Source: Bacteroidales bacterium
GTDB lineage: Bacteria > Bacteroidota > Bacteroidia > Bacteroidales > UBA932
Assembly: GCA_017428245.1 (NCBI GenBank)
Contig: JAFRRF010000034.1
Location: 168,934 to 232,933, forward strand
DNA length: 64,000 nt
Direction of reading: 5' to 3'
The position numbers were made by a program, and so were the translations under genes. Positions 17,902-28,902 of the stretch are shown one piece after another. The notes below the pieces were generated by a model. It did not search any database. It saw nothing but the letters and a program-made list of their open reading frames with translations, and was not told the origin of the DNA. How positions within the stretch are numbered: the first letter of the stretch is position 1; each line of letters opens with the position of its first letter.

Positions 17902-18516
17902 CTAGAAGCGGGCACGGATGCCGAACTGGAAGATGCCCTGCATACCGACACCGAGTTCCATGAAACCGCTGAAGCCACGACCCACTTCCATACCGATCAG
18001 CGAAGCGTGGAAAGTCGGGAGAAAATGCGTCTCGTAAGGCGCGTCGTCTTCCACCGTCTTTGCACCGAGCATCATCACGCCCAAACCGACTTTGGAATAC
18101 ATGCCGAAAATATCCGAACGGGTCCGGAACCAGTCGAATTTGCCCGTACCCATCAGAGTGAACACATCGAGCGAAAGATTCGCGGTTCCCGTCTGGTCGG
18201 TCATTTTGACACCTGCATTGTAAAAGCCGAGCGCGCCGCCGACCGAAACGACCCGGTTGAGCTGATGGGCATACCCCAGATTGATCCAGCCCCGCGTTCC
18301 CGAATTGCGCACGATCAGAACGTCTTCCTCATCGGAAAGGCTGGAGATGAAACCGGCCTTGGAAACAACCGAGCTGAAAGCGGAGCCAAGCAGGGACACG
18401 CCATAGCCGACAGAGATCTCATTGGGAGCATACTCCTTGTAGTACGGCTGCGCCTGCGCTTTCGGTACCGCCAGGAGAAGGCAAAAAGCCAAAACAGCAA
18501 AAATGATCTTTTTCAT
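17902..18516 (-). CDS. outer-membrane beta-barrel-like protein
   Basis: A 204-residue protein with a Sec signal peptide (MKKIIFAVLAFCLLLAVPKAQAQ) and alternating hydrophobic beta strands with Gly/aromatic turns (ISVGYGVSLLG, TRGWINLGYAHQLNRVVSVGGALGFYNAG, GMYSKVGLGVMMLG, GFSGFMELGVGMQGIFQFGIRARF). The terminal Phe is typical of outer-membrane barrels. No specific family is recognised. It lies eight bases after trpS and likely shares the recA-trpS transcript, ending at the strong terminator downstream. Confidence 0.72.
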   Translation of the reverse strand: MKKIIFAVLAFCLLLAVPKAQAQPYYKEYAPNEISVGYGVSLLGSAFSSVVSKAGFISSLSDEEDVLIVRNSGTRGWINLGYAHQLNRVVSVGGALGFYNAGVKMTDQTGTANLSLDVFTLMGTGKFDWFRTRSDIFGMYSKVGLGVMMLGAKTVEDDAPYETHFLPTFHASLIGMEVGRGFSGFMELGVGMQGIFQFGIRARF

Positions 18517-18524
18517 CAGTATGT

Positions 18525-19679
18525 TTATTTGGTTATTTGTCCGTATTTTTCCGACTGTTCGCGCACCAGCGCATCCAGGACGTCGGGGTCGAAATAGTTG
18601 ATCTTCATCGCGCGCTTGACGGCGGCAAGCGTGTCGGCAGCAGCCGCGCGGGCAACCTCAGAACCTTTGCGAAGCACCTCGTACACATAGGGTATGTCAC
18701 TTTCAAGTTCTTTGCGGCGATGGCGGATCGGTTCCAGTTCCTCATTAAGGATAGCATTCAGGAAATTCTTGCACATCACGTCGCCCAGGCCGCCGGCGCG
18801 GTACTGCGCCTTCATCTCGTCGAGCGAGTGGAACTCGAAACTGACCTTGCGGCCCTTGAAGCAGTCGGCGTAGCGCTCGAAATGCTCCGGACGGCAGAAG
18901 GCGTCGAGATAAGTGAATACGGTGTTTCCTTCGACCTTCCCGGGATCGCTCACCTGCAAGTGGCCCGGATCGGTGTACATTCCGCGAACCTTGGCCGCGA
19001 CCTCTTCCGCCGAATCCGACAGATAAATGCAGTTGCCAAGCGATTTGCTCATCTTGGCCTTGCCGTCGGTACCGGGCAGGCGCAGGCAAGCGGCATTGTC
19101 GGGCAGCAGGATTTCGGGCTCCACGAGCGTTTCGCCGTAGGTGGCGTTGAACTTGCGGACGATCTCACGGGTTTGCTCGATCATCGGCTCCTGGTCCTCG
19201 CCCACAGGAACGGTCGTGGCCTTGAAAGCGGTGATGTCGGCGGCCTGGCTGATGGGGTAGCAGAAGAATCCGACCGGCGTTCCGGCCTTGTTGTCGGCAC
19301 CTTCCGCATCGTTGAAGCCACGCATCTGGATTTCTGCCTTGACGGTCGGATTTCGCTGCACGCGCTGCACGGTGACCAGGTTCATATAGAAGAACGTCAA
19401 TTCAGTCAGCTCACTTACCTGCGACTGGATGAACATCACGGATTTCTCAGGGTCAAGGCCGCAGGACATATAGTCCAGCGCGACCTCGATTATGTTCTGC
19501 CGCACTTTTTCGGGATTGTCGGCATTGTCGGTGAGCGCCTGCGCGTCGGCGATCATGATGAAAATGCGGTCGAACGCGCCGGAATTCTGAAGTTCCACGC
19601 GACGGCGCAGCGAACCCACATAGTGACCGATATGCAGACGGCCCGTGGGACGGTCGCCGGTCAAGATAATCTTACCCAT
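18525..19679 (-). CDS. trpS: tryptophan--tRNA ligase
   Basis: Class Ic synthetase charging tRNA-Trp. The 384-residue protein has the HIGH motif as HIGH in [12 protein letters not shown] and the KMSKS loop ([11 protein letters not shown]), plus [19 protein letters not shown] in the core. I chose the ATG at 19679; a TTG one codon earlier is less likely. It lies three bases after the recA stop. It is about 54 aa longer than the usual 330-residue bacterial form, with the extra length in the C-terminal half. No attenuator is seen in front of it. Confidence 0.93.
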   Translation of the reverse strand: MGKIILTGDRPTGRLHIGHYVGSLRRRVELQNSGAFDRIFIMIADAQALTDNADNPEKVRQNIIEVALDYMSCGLDPEKSVMFIQSQVSELTELTFFYMNLVTVQRVQRNPTVKAEIQMRGFNDAEGADNKAGTPVGFFCYPISQAADITAFKATTVPVGEDQEPMIEQTREIVRKFNATYGETLVEPEILLPDNAACLRLPGTDGKAKMSKSLGNCIYLSDSAEEVAAKVRGMYTDPGHLQVSDPGKVEGNTVFTYLDAFCRPEHFERYADCFKGRKVSFEFHSLDEMKAQYRAGGLGDVMCKNFLNAILNEELEPIRHRRKELESDIPYVYEVLRKGSEVARAAAADTLAAVKRAMKINYFDPDVLDALVREQSEKYGQITK

Positions 19680-19682
19680 CAA

Positions 19683-20708
<1,026 letters not shown>

Positions 20709-20762
20709 ACTTTTTGGTTTAATAAAGGTTAATACATCGCTGGTTCATTCCTGCCATCCCTG

Positions 20763-20770
20763 CAAAGATA
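20763..20770 (-). promoter_or_regulatory. -7 box (TATCTTTG) for recA
   Basis: Exact TAnnTTTG match on the minus strand in the recA/rlmN divergent gap. Confidence 0.6.
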
Positions 20771-20802
20771 CTATTTTTGTGGGAAATTGATTGCTTTTGT
20801 CG

Positions 20803-20810
20803 TAAATTTG
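20803..20810 (+). promoter_or_regulatory. -7 box (TAAATTTG) for rlmN
   Basis: TAnnTTTG match 24 bases before the rlmN ATG, with TTTG at 20776-20779 as a loosely spaced -33 candidate. Confidence 0.55.
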
Positions 20811-20834
20811 CAGGAAGACCTGCGGCAACAACCG

Positions 20835-21899
20835 ATGAAAACAAGTTTATTGGGCAAAACGCTCCCGGAGCTGCAGGACATCGCGCAACGGGAGGGACTC
20901 CCCGGCTATGCCGGGAAGCAGATGGCTCAATGGCTGTACGGGAAGCGTGTCGTCAGCATCGAAGCGATGACCAACCTTTCCAAGGCGGTCCGCGCGACAC
21001 TGTCCGAACGCTACGAAGTGGGGCGCATCCGTCCCCTGGAGGCTTTCACTTCCTCCGACGGGACCCGGAAGTATCTTTTTCCCACCAGGGTGGAAGGAAA
21101 ATTCATCGAAACCGTGATGATTCCGCAATATGAAGACGGTTCTGAAGGCGGACTGGCCCGCGCCACGGCCTGCGTCTCCTCACAGATCGGCTGCAAGATG
21201 AACTGCCGTTTCTGCATGACAGGCCGCGGCGGATTCCACGGCCAGCTCACGGCCGCGGAAATCCTCTCCCAGCTGATGGATATCGACGAGGCCGACCAGT
21301 TGACCAACGTCGTCTTTATGGGAATGGGAGAACCGCTGGACAACTGGGACGAGGTATCCCGGGCGCTGGAAATCATCACGGCCGAGTGGGGACTGGGCTG
21401 GAGTCCGAAGCGCGTCACACTCTCGACCATCGGTGTGCTCCCCAACCTGCGGCGCTTCCTGGATGAGAGCCGTTGTCATCTTGCCGTCAGTCTCCACAAT
21501 CCCTTCCCGGCCGAACGGGAAGCGCTGATGCCCGTGCAGAAAGGCTGGCCGCTGGCCGAAGTGCTGTCCCTGATCCGCCAATACGATTTTTCGGGTCAGC
21601 GACGCGTCAGTTTCGAGTACACCCTGTTCGCGGGCGTCAACGATACACCCCGCCACGCCGAAGCCCTGGCACGCCTGCTGCGGGGAATTCCCTGCCGGGT
21701 CAACCTGATCCGCTTCCACGCCATTCCCGACTCTCCCCTTCGGACTGCCGACGCGGCATCCATCACATCCTTCCAGGCCCGGCTCCAGAAAGCGGGCATT
21801 ACCACCACACTGCGCGCTTCGCGCGGCGAAGACATCCTGGCAGCCTGCGGCATGCTTGCCGGCCGCGGCCTGAAAAAAGCTAAAACGGAACTTGTATGA
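20835..21899 (+). CDS. rlmN: 23S rRNA (adenine2503-C2)/tRNA methyltransferase RlmN
   Basis: Radical SAM enzyme that methylates C2 of A2503 in 23S rRNA and A37 in some tRNAs. The 354-residue protein holds the CX3CX2C cluster motif (CKMNCRFC), VVFMGMGEPLDN, and SLHNPFPAEREALMPV. I chose the ATG at 20835 because it follows the promoter; the frame is open 48 bases further but that stretch contains the promoter. Its stop overlaps the first patatin gene by ATGA, linking them in one transcript. Confidence 0.93.
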   Translation: MKTSLLGKTLPELQDIAQREGLPGYAGKQMAQWLYGKRVVSIEAMTNLSKAVRATLSERYEVGRIRPLEAFTSSDGTRKYLFPTRVEGKFIETVMIPQYEDGSEGGLARATACVSSQIGCKMNCRFCMTGRGGFHGQLTAAEILSQLMDIDEADQLTNVVFMGMGEPLDNWDEVSRALEIITAEWGLGWSPKRVTLSTIGVLPNLRRFLDESRCHLAVSLHNPFPAEREALMPVQKGWPLAEVLSLIRQYDFSGQRRVSFEYTLFAGVNDTPRHAEALARLLRGIPCRVNLIRFHAIPDSPLRTADAASITSFQARLQKAGITTTLRASRGEDILAACGMLAGRGLKKAKTELV

Positions 21900-24223
21900 A
21901 AAAACTGCTGACTACCGTCCTTCTGTTTACAATCCTGCTTCCCGTCCTCTGGGCCGAAGAGACAAATCCCGAAGCCGCACCGCAGCGGAAACGGCCGAAA
22001 GTGGGCCTCGTCTTCTCCGGAGGCGGCGCCAAGGGCATGTCGCATATCGGCGCCCTGAAAGTCATCGAAGAAATGGGTATTCCCGTAGACTATGTGGTGG
22101 GAACGAGTATCGGTTCCATTATCGGCGGTTTCTATGCCCTTGGCTACAATGCCGACGAGCTGGACTCCCTTGTCCGGTCCCAGAACTGGGATCTGCTGAT
22201 GAAAGATCAGGTCGCCCGCCGCGACATCTCTTTCGCGTTCAAGGAAGACAACGACCGATATATCCTGTCCATTCCTTTTTACAGCCATAAGAACCTTACT
22301 GAGGAAACGGAGGCCCAGAAGGGAAGCCGCGGCATTCTCCGCAATGTACCGGGCGCCCTTGTCAGGGGGCAGAACCTCGACCAGCTTTTCACCAAACTCT
22401 CTGTCGGCTATCAGGACGACATCGACTTCAACACGCTGCCCATTCCGTTCGCCTGCGTAGCCGTGGACCTCAACACCAAAGAGGAGGTGGTTTTCCATAG
22501 CGGAAACATTGTCACCGCCATCCGTGCCAGCATGTCGATTCCGGCTTACTTCACCCCTGTGCGATTCGGCGACAAGTATTTGGTCGACGGCGGCATGCTC
22601 AACAACCTGCCTGTCGACGTGGTCAAGGAAATGGGGGCCGATTATGTCATCACCATCGACCTGCACCATTTCAAGAAAGAACGGCCCGATACAGACCAGA
22701 CCCTTCCGGAGATGGTCGCCTCGCTGCTCAGCATGATGAATGGCGAAAAGTACAATTCAGGCCGCGCAAATTCCGACATCCTCATCGAACCGAACACCAG
22801 CGCCTACAGCGTGCTGGATTTTGACGATGCCAGTGTAGACGCACTGGTAGACAGCGGACGGGTAGCCGCACTCAAGGTAGTTCCGCAGCTACGCTCCCTG
22901 GCCGCCCACCTTAAAGAATACCCCAGCGATCAGCAGCAGCGCCCTCCCCACGCCATCGACCTCAACCGTGATTCGGTCAGAATATCCCAGCTTGAAATCC
23001 AGGGAACCAACCCCAAGGAGATGGCCTGGCTCCTGTCTAAAACCGACATCGCCCCCGGCAAGTATATTTCGGGAGACGACATGGACCGGGCGATGAGTTT
23101 CTTCTACAATACCCGCTGTTTCAACAAGGCGAGCTATTTAATGGCAGGCAACGACAAAGAGGGATACCAGCTCAAGATCGACCTGGAACCCCAGCGGATC
23201 CACGAAGCCAACCTGGGATTCCGCTTCGACAGCGAGGAGATGGCATCCATCCTTCTGGGTATCAACCTCAATAAGCGCAGGCTGTTCGGCTCGAAATTCG
23301 ATTTCGAACTGGAACTCGGGGTCAATGCCAACGGTACCTTCCGCTACGGCTATACTTTCCGCAACCTGACACGGCTCAACGCGATGGTGCAGCTGCATCA
23401 TACGAGCATGGACGTCTACGACGATCTCTCAATCTATAAGGAGGAGCCGTCCCCATACGAGTATGGCCTGGACTGCACGGAACGCCACAACCTGTTCCGT
23501 TCCGAAGTCAACTACCAGATTACCGGCTGGCGGAACGCCGACATCCGGATTGGCGGACGATATGACAATATGCAAATCAGGAGCATGTCGGCCGTGAATT
23601 TCGTGGATTTCCTTTATTCGGAGCAATCTGTCAACGGATTTGCCAGCTGGCAATTCGACAATATGGATAACTTCTACTTCCCCACCCACGGCCTGAACAT
23701 CCGGCTGGAAGGCGGAGCATATTATGGTTGGGGCCATACTGACAACGAGAACGGAGAGCGCGAGTTCTACGACACCCATTTCTATGAAGTCCGGTTCGAT
23801 ATGAAGACCGCCATCCGGCTCGGAAGCCGGACAACCCTGATTCCCCAACTCTGGAACCGATGGCTGTCCGTCAGTCCGTTCGGCATCTATCAGAATCTCG
23901 TCGGAGGCACGAGGTACGGCCGCTATATCTCATCGCAGCTGCCTTTCATCGGCATCAATCACGTCTACCGTACCTACGACAAGGTGGACATCGCCCGGGC
24001 CGACCTGCAGATCAACCTGTTCAAGCAGCATTACCTGACGCTGTACGCCAACTATATGTTTGAATGGGATTATTTTCGGTCGGAATTCCTATACGATCAG
24101 CACGTCGGCGTCGGAGCCGGCTACGCGGTCAACACCATCATAGGACCAATCCAGTTCATCCTCCACTGGTCCAACATTTCCAGAAGCCTCGGGGCTCATT
24201 TTTCATTGGGCTTTGATTTCTAA
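21896..24223 (+). CDS. patatin-like phospholipase with Omp85-type barrel (copy 1)
   Basis: The 775-residue protein has a signal peptide (1-20), a patatin domain (about 35-235), a POTRA-like segment (about 360-430, ISQLEIQGTNPKEMAWLLS) and a C-terminal 16-strand-type Omp85 barrel (about 440-775, ending GAHFSLGFDF). Patatin marks are the oxyanion loop GGGAKG, the nucleophile GTSIG and the catalytic DGG. This is the type Vd/PlpD-like layout, predicted to place an acylhydrolase at the outer membrane. It is followed after 13 bases by a paralogue with the same layout. Confidence 0.9.
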   Translation: MKKLLTTVLLFTILLPVLWAEETNPEAAPQRKRPKVGLVFSGGGAKGMSHIGALKVIEEMGIPVDYVVGTSIGSIIGGFYALGYNADELDSLVRSQNWDLLMKDQVARRDISFAFKEDNDRYILSIPFYSHKNLTEETEAQKGSRGILRNVPGALVRGQNLDQLFTKLSVGYQDDIDFNTLPIPFACVAVDLNTKEEVVFHSGNIVTAIRASMSIPAYFTPVRFGDKYLVDGGMLNNLPVDVVKEMGADYVITIDLHHFKKERPDTDQTLPEMVASLLSMMNGEKYNSGRANSDILIEPNTSAYSVLDFDDASVDALVDSGRVAALKVVPQLRSLAAHLKEYPSDQQQRPPHAIDLNRDSVRISQLEIQGTNPKEMAWLLSKTDIAPGKYISGDDMDRAMSFFYNTRCFNKASYLMAGNDKEGYQLKIDLEPQRIHEANLGFRFDSEEMASILLGINLNKRRLFGSKFDFELELGVNANGTFRYGYTFRNLTRLNAMVQLHHTSMDVYDDLSIYKEEPSPYEYGLDCTERHNLFRSEVNYQITGWRNADIRIGGRYDNMQIRSMSAVNFVDFLYSEQSVNGFASWQFDNMDNFYFPTHGLNIRLEGGAYYGWGHTDNENGEREFYDTHFYEVRFDMKTAIRLGSRTTLIPQLWNRWLSVSPFGIYQNLVGGTRYGRYISSQLPFIGINHVYRTYDKVDIARADLQINLFKQHYLTLYANYMFEWDYFRSEFLYDQHVGVGAGYAVNTIIGPIQFILHWSNISRSLGAHFSLGFDF

Positions 24224-24236
24224 AAAAAAGTGCTGA

Positions 24237-26501
24237 ATGAAACGGTTTCTCACAATCACGTTCCTGCTGCTCACCATCCTGCCGGCTTTTGCGCAAAGGC
24301 CCAAGGTAGGTGTGGTGCTCTGCGGAGGCGGGGCCAAGGGCGCCGCGCACGTGGGTGTCCTGAAAGTATTGGAAGAAAACAACATTCCGATCGACTACAT
24401 TGTCGGAACGAGTATGGGCTCCATCATCGGCGGTCTCTACGCCATCGGTTATTCTGCCGCAGAACTCGATTCGCTGATCATGGCCCAGGACTGGAATTTC
24501 GTGATGAGCGACCGGATCCCGCGCAGCAGCCGGTCCTTCCAACGCAAACGCACACAAGACGAATATACGCTCCGTATCCCATTCGGGGCAGGCGATTACA
24601 GCCGGCTCAGCGCCTCGATGCAGCGGCGGCCTGAAGAAACCTCATTCCTGAGCAACATCCCGCTCGCGATGGTGGACGGACAGAACATTTACAATCTGTT
24701 CACCAAACTCTCGGTGGGCTATCAGGACTCTCTCGACTTCTCCCTTATGCCCATTCCCTTCGCCTGCGTGGCCGTCGACGTGATCGGGAAAAAGGAAGTG
24801 GTCTTCAAAAGCGGACACTTTGTCGATGCCATCCGTTCGTCGATGGCCATCCCCGGATACTTCTCGCCGGTCCGTATCGGCGATATGGTACTCATCGACG
24901 GCGGCGCCCTCAACAACTATCCGGTTGACGTGGCCCGCGAGATGGGCGCCGACATCATCATCGGCGTCAAACTGGGTGAACTCGACAATAAGGAGCCGGT
25001 GATCGAAAACATCGGCGACCTCGCGCTCGAGGTGATGGACCTCTATATGGACACCAAACTCGCCCACGCCATCGAGGATACCGACATCCTCATCACGCCC
25101 AGTACAAAAGGGTTCAATACGCTGAGTTTCGACACACAAAGCCTGCGCACTCTGATAGACAACGGAGAAGCCGCCGCACGGAACAAAATGGAAGAACTCC
25201 AGAAGCTGAACGATAGTCTCAGCCGCTCCGAGCAGATGTTCATCGGTCCGAAAAAGGCGCCGGAGCACTATAGGAAGGCCATCCGGCTTGACCGCGACTC
25301 CATCACCCTGGGCATTGTGAGTTACAACGGACTCAAGCCGAAAGACGTCCACCTGTTGCTGGACAGAAGTCCTCTCAAGCCGGGTGCGCGCATCAGCGGA
25401 CAGGACCTTGAAAGGGAGGTAACCCGCTTTTACAATACGGCGGCTTTCCAGTCGGTGACCTATCTGCTCCGCGGCCAGACCGACCCGTATGACCTGGAGC
25501 TCAATTTCGTGGCGGGCCGTCCTTCGGAAATGGGACTGGGCTTCCGGTTCGACAGCGAGGAGGTCGCCGCCATCCTGCTCGGTGTAGACATCAACGCAAA
25601 TACGCTCTACGGTTCGAAGTTCTCGGCCAAGGCCAAACTGGCCTACAACATGCAGGCCGAGTTCAAATACTCCTATGCTTTCCCTTCGCTGGCCCAGGTC
25701 GGCGTCGGATACGGCGTCCGATCCTCGAACCTCAACATACTCAACAAGGGAATGGTCAGCAATATGGGCTTCACCAACCATGCCGTGACCGCAGCTTTCT
25801 CGACCAGCAACGTCCGAGACATCGACATCAAAATGGGCGCCCGCTTCGATTATTATATGTACCGGCGCCTGCTTTCCGAAGGGGAGTTGTTCCCGAATTA
25901 CGATATGGACCTGGACCGGAACAAGTTCCTGAGCGCGTTCATCCAGGCGGAAGTGGACCGCCGCGACCAGAAGTACTATCCTACAAGCGGCTTCGACCTC
26001 AATGCGAAATTCAACTACTATCTTAACAAGCCTTTCGGCAGCGACTTCACCAATTTCAGCGCAATCCAGGCTCACTTCAGCGGAGTCGTCCCGTTCGGGG
26101 ACAGGGTGGCTTTCATCCTTTCGCTCGACAACCGCACCCTGATCGGCAAGGAAGTACCGCTGATCTACGGAAATTTCATGGGCGGCTTCGTTGCCGGACG
26201 TTATCTCGACCACCAGATCCCGTTCCTCGGATTCACCCATACCCACCTGTTCAAGAATGTACTGGCCATCGCCACGCTCGACACACGTGCCCGGATCTTT
26301 GACAACCACTACGTCTACGCATCCGCGTCCTATGCACAGGATTTCGTAAAAATCAAGGAAGCCTTCCAAGATACGCCCGTGATCGGTGTCCGGCTCGGTT
26401 ACTCCTACAACTCGGTCATCGGCCCGTTGTCGGCCGACGTCATCTGGTCGAACTACGCCCATGCCGTCGGTGCCTACGTATCGATCGGCTACACTTTCTG
26501 A
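24237..26501 (+). CDS. patatin-like phospholipase with Omp85-type barrel (copy 2)
   Basis: A 754-residue paralogue of the gene just upstream, with the same order: signal peptide (MKRFLTITFLLLTILPAFAQ), patatin domain (CGGGAKGAAHVG, GTSMGSIIGG, DGGALNNYPVDVA), POTRA-like segment (LGIVSYNGLKPKDVHLLLDRS) and barrel ending GAYVSIGYTF. All catalytic motifs are intact. The two copies differ throughout, so the duplication is old. recX starts two bases after its stop. Confidence 0.9.
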   Translation: MKRFLTITFLLLTILPAFAQRPKVGVVLCGGGAKGAAHVGVLKVLEENNIPIDYIVGTSMGSIIGGLYAIGYSAAELDSLIMAQDWNFVMSDRIPRSSRSFQRKRTQDEYTLRIPFGAGDYSRLSASMQRRPEETSFLSNIPLAMVDGQNIYNLFTKLSVGYQDSLDFSLMPIPFACVAVDVIGKKEVVFKSGHFVDAIRSSMAIPGYFSPVRIGDMVLIDGGALNNYPVDVAREMGADIIIGVKLGELDNKEPVIENIGDLALEVMDLYMDTKLAHAIEDTDILITPSTKGFNTLSFDTQSLRTLIDNGEAAARNKMEELQKLNDSLSRSEQMFIGPKKAPEHYRKAIRLDRDSITLGIVSYNGLKPKDVHLLLDRSPLKPGARISGQDLEREVTRFYNTAAFQSVTYLLRGQTDPYDLELNFVAGRPSEMGLGFRFDSEEVAAILLGVDINANTLYGSKFSAKAKLAYNMQAEFKYSYAFPSLAQVGVGYGVRSSNLNILNKGMVSNMGFTNHAVTAAFSTSNVRDIDIKMGARFDYYMYRRLLSEGELFPNYDMDLDRNKFLSAFIQAEVDRRDQKYYPTSGFDLNAKFNYYLNKPFGSDFTNFSAIQAHFSGVVPFGDRVAFILSLDNRTLIGKEVPLIYGNFMGGFVAGRYLDHQIPFLGFTHTHLFKNVLAIATLDTRARIFDNHYVYASASYAQDFVKIKEAFQDTPVIGVRLGYSYNSVIGPLSADVIWSNYAHAVGAYVSIGYTF

Positions 26502-26503
26502 CA

Positions 26504-26959
26504 ATGGAAAAGGACGTAATGCTCGGCCGGATGATGCGCCTCTGCGCCCGGAGTGAACACTGTCGCGCCGACATCCGCCGAAAGCTCGCCTGCCTTCCGG
26601 CAGACGAACGGGAAGAAGTGCTTGAAACGCTCTGTCGGGAAGGCTATCTCGACGATGCCCGTTTTGCCCGTGCCTTCGCGCGGGATAAAAGTTCCCTGCA
26701 GGGTTGGGGAAATCTCAAAATTAGCGTAGCTTTGCAACAGAAAGGCATCGCGCCCGACGACATTGCCACCGCGCTCGGGGAAATCGACGCGAATGCGGCC
26801 TCCGGCCGGCTGGAGCAGTTGCTGCGTGCCAAATGGAACGCTCTGCGCGGTGAGACCGATCCGCACAAAAAAGAGGCGAAACTCTTGCGGTACGCCCTCG
26901 GACGCGGCTATAATTACGATCAGATCCGAAAAGTATATGACAACATCAGAAGAGATTAA
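26504..26959 (+). CDS. recX: regulatory protein RecX
   Basis: A 151-residue all-helical RecX, which binds the groove of the RecA filament and limits its activity. Family marks are RMMRLCARSEHCRADIRRKL, the repeated EEVLETLCREGYLDDARFARAFARDK and QKGIAPDDIATAL. It is separated from recA by about 6 kb, with patatin genes just upstream. Its last 23 bases overlap the start of prfB in another frame. Confidence 0.85.
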   Translation: MEKDVMLGRMMRLCARSEHCRADIRRKLACLPADEREEVLETLCREGYLDDARFARAFARDKSSLQGWGNLKISVALQQKGIAPDDIATALGEIDANAASGRLEQLLRAKWNALRGETDPHKKEAKLLRYALGRGYNYDQIRKVYDNIRRD

Positions 26960-28014
26960 GCTGCTCAAGCAGCGGATAGAGATGTTGGGGAGGTTTCTTT
27001 GACATCCCCGCGAAACGAGCTGAAGTAGCTGAGAAACAAGCCAAAACGACGGCACCGGATTTCTGGGACGACCCGAAGGCCGCCGAAACATTCCTAAAGG
27101 GAGTTTCCGCGGTGAAGTATTGGGTAGACGGCTATGACGCGCTGGAAGCGGGCTACGCCGACCTGGAGACACTGCTGGACTTCGGGGAAGATGCCGCCGA
27201 TGACATCGACGCTGCCTACAGGGACCTCGTCGAAAAGGTCGAAGCGTTGGAACTGCGCAATATGCTGGGTGCCGAAGGTGACAATCTGGGCGCTGTGCTG
27301 ACCATCAACTCAGGTGCCGGCGGCACCGAGGCGAACGATTGGTCGGCGATGCTGATGCGGATGTACTCCCGCTGGGGCGAAAGGAATGGCTACAAGATGA
27401 CAACCACCGAATTCGTGGAAGGCGACGAAGCCGGCATCAAATCGTGCACCATCCAGTTCGAAGGAGACTATGCCTACGGCTATCTGAAAGCTGAAAACGG
27501 CGTGCACCGGCTGGTGCGTATCTCCCCCTACAACGCCCAGGGAAAACGGCAGACTACCTTCTCGTCGGTCTTCGTCTACCCGCTGGTCGACGACACCATC
27601 CAGATCGAAATCAATCCCGCCGACCTGGAATGGGACACTTTCCGATCATCGGGTGCCGGCGGTCAGAACGTCAACAAGGTCGAGACGGGCGTGCGCGTAC
27701 GGCACATCCCCACGGGCATCGTCGTCGAAAATACCGAGACCCGCTCCCAACTCGACAACCGGCAGAACGCCCTGCGAATCCTCAAGTCGCACCTCTACGA
27801 CCTGGAACTCAAGAAACGGCAGGAAAAGCAGGCGGAACTCGAAGGCCAGAAAAAGCGCATCGAGTGGGGATCCCAGATCCGGTCCTATGTGCTGCACCCC
27901 TATAAGATGGTAAAAGACCTGCGCACCGGTTATGAAACCTCCGATACGCAGGCCGTACTTGACGGGGATCTCAACCCCTTCATGAAAGAATTCCTGATGC
28001 GAAACGACCTATAA
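26937..28014 (+). CDS. prfB: peptide chain release factor 2, with programmed +1 frameshift
   Basis: RF2 ends translation at UGA and UAA. The first 21 codons (from the ATG at 26937) end at CTT followed by in-frame TGA at 27000-27002. Skipping T27000 gives GAC and an open frame to 28014, for about 358 residues in total. The slip site is the classical CTT TGA C, with a Shine-Dalgarno-like GGGGAGG three bases further upstream. The GGQ motif is intact (SGAGGQNVNK). The stop-codon recognition tripeptide reads SPY (27523-27531), where E. coli RF2 has SPF. The gene overlaps recX by 23 bases and the convergent esterase by six. Confidence 0.93.
26986..27003 (+). promoter_or_regulatory. autoregulatory +1 frameshift site of prfB
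   Basis: An internal GGGGAGG, then TTT CTT TGA C. When RF2 is scarce the slow UGA lets the ribosome slip from CTT to TTT in the +1 frame and complete RF2. All elements match the known mechanism. Confidence 0.9.
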
Positions 28015-28902
28015 GTCGCGTCCGTACAGCACACGGGCCGCATCGGGCGCCATTTTTCCGTCCGAGTGGCCGACTCCGGGCGCGTAGGCTTTCTCCCAGT
28101 TGAAGGGAACGCCGCGACGTGCCGCATCCTCCTTGCAGAATTCGAAGAACGTCTCACCTCTTTCCAGGCGGGTAAGACCCTGCGCGTCCGCTTCCGGCGT
28201 CTGGCGCAGGGAAGATTGCCGCAGCGTGTCGGCATCGCCCAAAAGAACGATCATCCGTTTCCCATAAAAGGCGTCAACATCAGTCCCGATCTTTTCGGCA
28301 CTGTCGCCGATCCCGTAGGGATAATCGATCGTGTCGGTCGGGAAAGTATACCAGCCGGCATTGGCGGCCACAGCCATGTCCAACTCCGGCGTGTCATTGA
28401 ACAGCAGGTAGCGGTGGACAAACTGTCCGCCGGCCGAATGACCGTAAATATTGTACTTTTTGGCCCGGGAAAGGCTGTTGTCCTTGAAAAAATGGAAAAT
28501 CTCGCTGATGATCGGATAGGTCATTTCATCCTTGGAAACGAATGATCCCGATTCATCCTTGACATTTCCCTGCTGGTAGGCGATTTCCGGAAACGCCTCC
28601 TCACTGAAAAACGGCGTCAGCACGATGAATCCGTACTGGTCGGCAAGCTTCGCCCAATGGTTGCGGTAGCCGTCGGCGTTGCGGCCCATGCCGTGCATTA
28701 CGACCTGGACGGGCATCGTGCGGACATCGCCGTCGGGAATGTGATAATAGATTTCTATCGTCTTGCCCGCATACGGGCCCCGGCAGGAAAAGGGAACACT
28801 CCCGGTTCCTTCCGTAAAAAGCAATTCTTTGCTCCCGCAGGAGAAGAGCAGGACGGCGGCAATCAGCAGTGAAGCCGGAATGAAAAACGATTTACGATTC
28901 AT
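28009..28902 (-). CDS. alpha/beta-hydrolase lipoprotein (esterase/feruloyl-esterase-like)
   Basis: From the Met at 28902 the 297-residue protein has a lipoprotein signal (AAVLLFSC) and an alpha/beta-hydrolase fold. The nucleophile elbow is GHSAGG, with Asp in LLGDADT and His in GVGHSDG as likely triad members, and HGMGRNADGY forms the oxyanion region. Substrate is unknown; a carboxyl-esterase or peptidase role is possible. Its first 11 bases overlap the iadA 3' end, so it is probably the last gene of the peptide locus. Its 3' end overlaps prfB by six bases. Confidence 0.78.
   Translation of the reverse strand: MNRKSFFIPASLLIAAVLLFSCGSKELLFTEGTGSVPFSCRGPYAGKTIEIYYHIPDGDVRTMPVQVVMHGMGRNADGYRNHWAKLADQYGFIVLTPFFSEEAFPEIAYQQGNVKDESGSFVSKDEMTYPIISEIFHFFKDNSLSRAKKYNIYGHSAGGQFVHRYLLFNDTPELDMAVAANAGWYTFPTDTIDYPYGIGDSAEKIGTDVDAFYGKRMIVLLGDADTLRQSSLRQTPEADAQGLTRLERGETFFEFCKEDAARRGVPFNWEKAYAPGVGHSDGKMAPDAARVLYGRDL

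Noticed and set aside
24642..26504. 620-codon open frame antisense to the second patatin gene
   Set aside because: Composition is that of a mirror frame and it lies wholly over a gene with intact catalytic motifs.
27000..27002. In-frame stop codon early in prfB, suggesting a pseudogene
   Set aside because: The CTT TGA C context with an internal Shine-Dalgarno-like sequence is the known programmed frameshift; the rest of RF2 is intact.
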